From Candidatus Omnitrophota bacterium (GTDB lineage: Bacteria; Ratteibacteria; UBA8468; B48-G9; DSTR01), in contig JAMWDF010000008.1 of NCBI GenBank assembly GCA_023818865.1, positions 20,243-28,665 on the forward strand: DNA of 8,423 nucleotides, in the 5' to 3' direction. A program made the translations under genes and the position numbers. Below, piece after piece: positions 6,026 to 8,423 of the stretch (position 1 is the first letter of the stretch; each line of letters opens with the position of its first letter). Under the pieces are notes generated by a model. That model had not been told where the DNA came from and searched no databases. It saw only the letters and a list, made by a program, of their open reading frames with translations.

Positions 6026-8423
6026 ATGGCAGGGAAAATAGTTATAGCAATTAGCTTTTTTCTGTCTGGTCTTCTTTTTTCTTTTGAAAAACCTTTGGTC
6101 TTGGAAGACTGTCAGACCAACCGCTGGCAGGGCAAAGTTCTACCTGTTGTGAGCCGATACCAGCCACTTCAGGGGGAAGTCCGGTCAGCCCTGAAAGCCT
6201 ATCTGCCGGCAGACATCTTTTTGCCGATAGAAGCAAATCTGGAAGGCGCCGGGAGTTTTAATCTGCGGCTGGTAAGTGAAATCCCCGTGGATATTACCGT
6301 AAGACTAAAATCCGGGGAAGGAAGTTTTTCCGCCAGGTGGGTAAGCATCCCTGGAGAAGAAGTGGTTCTTTTACCGTTGGGCGTGTTTGAACGCTCGGGA
6401 AATGCGGTTGGTTGGGAAAAAATTGAAGGCATTCAGCTGCAAGCAGTTGCGGAAAAGAAGGCTAAAGAAGCCTCTATTGTCCTATTAGGCATTGAGGTTC
6501 TGCCGCCAGGAATGACGGTCAGGGGAGAGCAACTTTTTCTGGTGCGGCCGGTGAACCGACTTAACTCTATCGGCCGGGCCTGGCCTCTTTACGCGATTTT
6601 AAGCGAGACAGCCTATCCGGAAAAGGCCGAACAATCTCCGGTGGTTTTACAAAAATTACTTAGAGAAATGTTCAACCTCAGCCTGCCTATTAACCCGCCA
6701 GGTCTTTCGGTCAACCTAAACCCAAAAAATGTTTTTCTTTTGGGTCCAGAAGTTGCCTTAAAATCTGGGACAATAAACCGAAAAGAACTTGAACAACAGG
6801 GTTATTTCGGTCTGGTGGTCAAGGCAGAACAAGGAGGAGTAACAATCGCTGGCCTGAACCGCCATGGTACGGCCTACGGCATCTACGCTTTTTTAGAAAA
6901 ACAGGGCTGCCGATTTTACGGAAGTGGTTGCCAGAAAATTCCGAGGAAGGCAGAAAAGGTGGTTTTCACCTGTCAATTCGCCGACAAGCCATTTTTCCCT
7001 GGTCCCCGGATTGGCCCGGGATACGAAATCTATGGTGCCCCATCGGACGCCTGGGGACTGGCCAACAAAGCTGAGAACCAGGAATTCTTTACTGACATTT
7101 CCTGGGGATGGCGGGAACATACGGCTGGGTATTTAGTGCCCAGACAGATTTATTATGACAAACACCCGGAGTATTTCCGTCTTCAGGGCGACGGTACCCG
7201 GCTACCGAAAGATACCAGCAACTTCCGGACCGTCATTTGTACCACTCATCCGGATGTGCTGAAAATTTCCGCCCAACGCGCCTTGAGATGGATTGCTTTA
7301 CAGCCTGACCGGAAGTTCTTTTCTATCACCCAGGGAGATGATCATGAATGGTGCCGGTGTGACCGGTGCCGGTCAATGGAATACCAACCAGGCAATTACA
7401 GCGATATGATGCTTTACTGGGTAAACTATGTAGCCAGGGAAGTGGCGAAAAAGTATCCGGACAAAAGCATCATTACTTATGCCTACGGGCCAACCCAGCC
7501 TCCACCAGTAAAACTGAAGCCGGAGCCAAACGTTTATATCTTTTATTGTGCCTGGCCAAATGCCAGTTCCGCTCCCTGCGGTATCCGGGACTTTGATGCC
7601 CCAGAAAACTACCTGGCTAAACAGGAAATAGAGGGCTGGCTCAAAGTCGCTCCTGGCCGGGTAGGTCTTTATGATTACAACGCTTATGGGTGTTACACCT
7701 TAAACGGCATGGCCTGGAAGGTGAAATGGTGTGCCCAGCGGAATATGTGCGGATTTATGTACTGCGGGATTAACCAATCCTTTCGGCCTCTTTTTCAGTA
7801 TGTTCACTCCAAGCTCAACTGGAATCCTTTTCTGGAAGTAGCCAATCTGAAACGCGACTTTATTTATGCTTATTACAGGCAAGCTGCTCCGATAATGGAA
7901 AAAATCATTAACACTATCTACGATCGGATTGAGTATGGTAATTATGATAGCCGGATGCATGGTGTACCGCCAGCTGATTACTGGACAAAGCCTTTTGTCA
8001 CTGAGACCCTGGCTCTTTTTGACCAGGCGATTGCTCTTCTTCCTGAAGGGGCATGGGGGAAGAAATCTGAGGTAATGAAAGACCGCGAGTGGTTCATTAA
8101 TAACTGTCTGTCTGTCACCAAACCAGCTGGTCGAAAATACACTGAGGAAGAGCTGGAAGTTTTTGGCCTCTGCCTGAAAGAGTATCTTTCCAAATGGTTG
8201 GAAGAACACAACCAACAGGTAGAAATAGCGAGGGTGGAAAAGAAAAAAGCACCCGGGTATGATGATATAGCCAACAAACTTTGGAACTGGGCTAGAATCA
8301 AGGTGGAGACAGAAGTGTCAGAGGGCGAAATTCCCTCGGTGTTGACCAGGTTGATGAAGGACCCGATAGCTACCATCAAGAAGGAGATGGTCACCAATTT
8401 TGTGGAGAAAATTCCTGACGGTT
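6026..8423 (+). CDS. Secreted DUF4838-type putative glycosidase with N-terminal CBM-like domain (3' partial)
   Basis: An uninterrupted frame runs from the ATG at 6026 to the right edge without a stop: 799 full codons, so the protein is longer than 800 residues. It begins with an export signal (MAGKIVIAISFFLSGLLFSF). Residues about 21-160 form an extra beta-rich domain absent from the upstream paralogue. Its opening LEDCQTNRW and ending WEKIEGIQLQ...LLGIEVLPPG resemble CBM11/CIA30-like sugar-binding folds. Residues about 196-300 are the GH67/GH20-style N-terminal alpha/beta domain (NVFLLGPEV, YFGLVVKAE, GTAYGIYAFLEKQGCRFYG). The DUF4838 core has HTAGYLVP from 365, YYDKHPEYF ending at 384, GDDHEWCRCDRC (437-448), KPEPNVYIFYC and KLNWNP. 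From about 610 the sequence becomes helical. It aligns with the 3653 gene motif by motif with nearly equal spacing (79 versus 78 residues from HTAG to the cysteine cluster), but is strongly diverged. It probably acts on the same glycan; the chemistry is unknown. Confidence 0.87.
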   Translation, partial: MAGKIVIAISFFLSGLLFSFEKPLVLEDCQTNRWQGKVLPVVSRYQPLQGEVRSALKAYLPADIFLPIEANLEGAGSFNLRLVSEIPVDITVRLKSGEGSFSARWVSIPGEEVVLLPLGVFERSGNAVGWEKIEGIQLQAVAEKKAKEASIVLLGIEVLPPGMTVRGEQLFLVRPVNRLNSIGRAWPLYAILSETAYPEKAEQSPVVLQKLLREMFNLSLPINPPGLSVNLNPKNVFLLGPEVALKSGTINRKELEQQGYFGLVVKAEQGGVTIAGLNRHGTAYGIYAFLEKQGCRFYGSGCQKIPRKAEKVVFTCQFADKPFFPGPRIGPGYEIYGAPSDAWGLANKAENQEFFTDISWGWREHTAGYLVPRQIYYDKHPEYFRLQGDGTRLPKDTSNFRTVICTTHPDVLKISAQRALRWIALQPDRKFFSITQGDDHEWCRCDRCRSMEYQPGNYSDMMLYWVNYVAREVAKKYPDKSIITYAYGPTQPPPVKLKPEPNVYIFYCAWPNASSAPCGIRDFDAPENYLAKQEIEGWLKVAPGRVGLYDYNAYGCYTLNGMAWKVKWCAQRNMCGFMYCGINQSFRPLFQYVHSKLNWNPFLEVANLKRDFIYAYYRQAAPIMEKIINTIYDRIEYGNYDSRMHGVPPADYWTKPFVTETLALFDQAIALLPEGAWGKKSEVMKDREWFINNCLSVTKPAGRKYTEEELEVFGLCLKEYLSKWLEEHNQQVEIARVEKKKAPGYDDIANKLWNWARIKVETEVSEGEIPSVLTRLMKDPIATIKKEMVTNFVEKIPDG

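Noticed and set aside
7700..8397. Two overlapping minus-strand open frames (171 and 139 codons)
   Set aside because: They lie entirely antisense to the second DUF4838 gene, whose plus frame is uninterrupted and rich in family motifs; their translations show no recognisable domain.

Overview
The window is a tightly packed stretch of plus-strand genes with no visible RNA gene, mobile element, CRISPR array or terminator. It holds four co-directional coding regions, and two of them run off the window edges. From left to right they are: (1) the 3' part of a large glycoside hydrolase family 2-like protein with a C-terminal glutamine-amidotransferase-like domain (1-2813); (2) a small secreted beta-sandwich protein that looks like a stand-alone carbohydrate-binding module (2869-3636); (3) a secreted DUF4838-type putative glycosidase with a C-terminal beta-sandwich (3653-6004); (4) a second, longer DUF4838-type paralogue with an extra N-terminal sugar-binding-like domain, which continues past the right edge (6026-8423).

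The gaps are only 55, 16 and 21 bases. Each internal start has a strong purine-rich Shine-Dalgarno sequence, and no hairpin or promoter stands out in the gaps. This fits one operon. Genes 2, 3 and 4 all begin with a hydrophobic export signal, so the products probably act outside the cytoplasm. The start of gene 1 lies outside the window, so its export cannot be judged. The locus looks like a polysaccharide- or glycan-processing cluster. No transporter, regulator or TonB/SusCD-type gene is visible in this portion, so the substrate cannot be read from context.

No taxonomic marker is present. GH2-like proteins with a GATase-like tail, stand-alone modules of the gene 2 type and multi-domain DUF4838 proteins are, to my knowledge, commonest in Planctomycetota, Lentisphaerota, Kiritimatiellota, Omnitrophota and similar uncultured bacteria with large secreted saccharolytic repertoires. 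Roughly balanced base composition and Shine-Dalgarno-led starts fit a bacterium of that kind, but this assignment is an inference with low confidence.

The points most worth a second look are: the tandem, strongly diverged DUF4838 pair with different domain additions; a conserved C-x-C-x2-C cluster next to an acidic motif in both; and the GH2-like enzyme, which lacks the canonical Asn-Glu acid/base pair but keeps a glutamate at the likely nucleophile position. Together they suggest secreted glycan-active proteins whose catalytic chemistry cannot be assumed from the family names.
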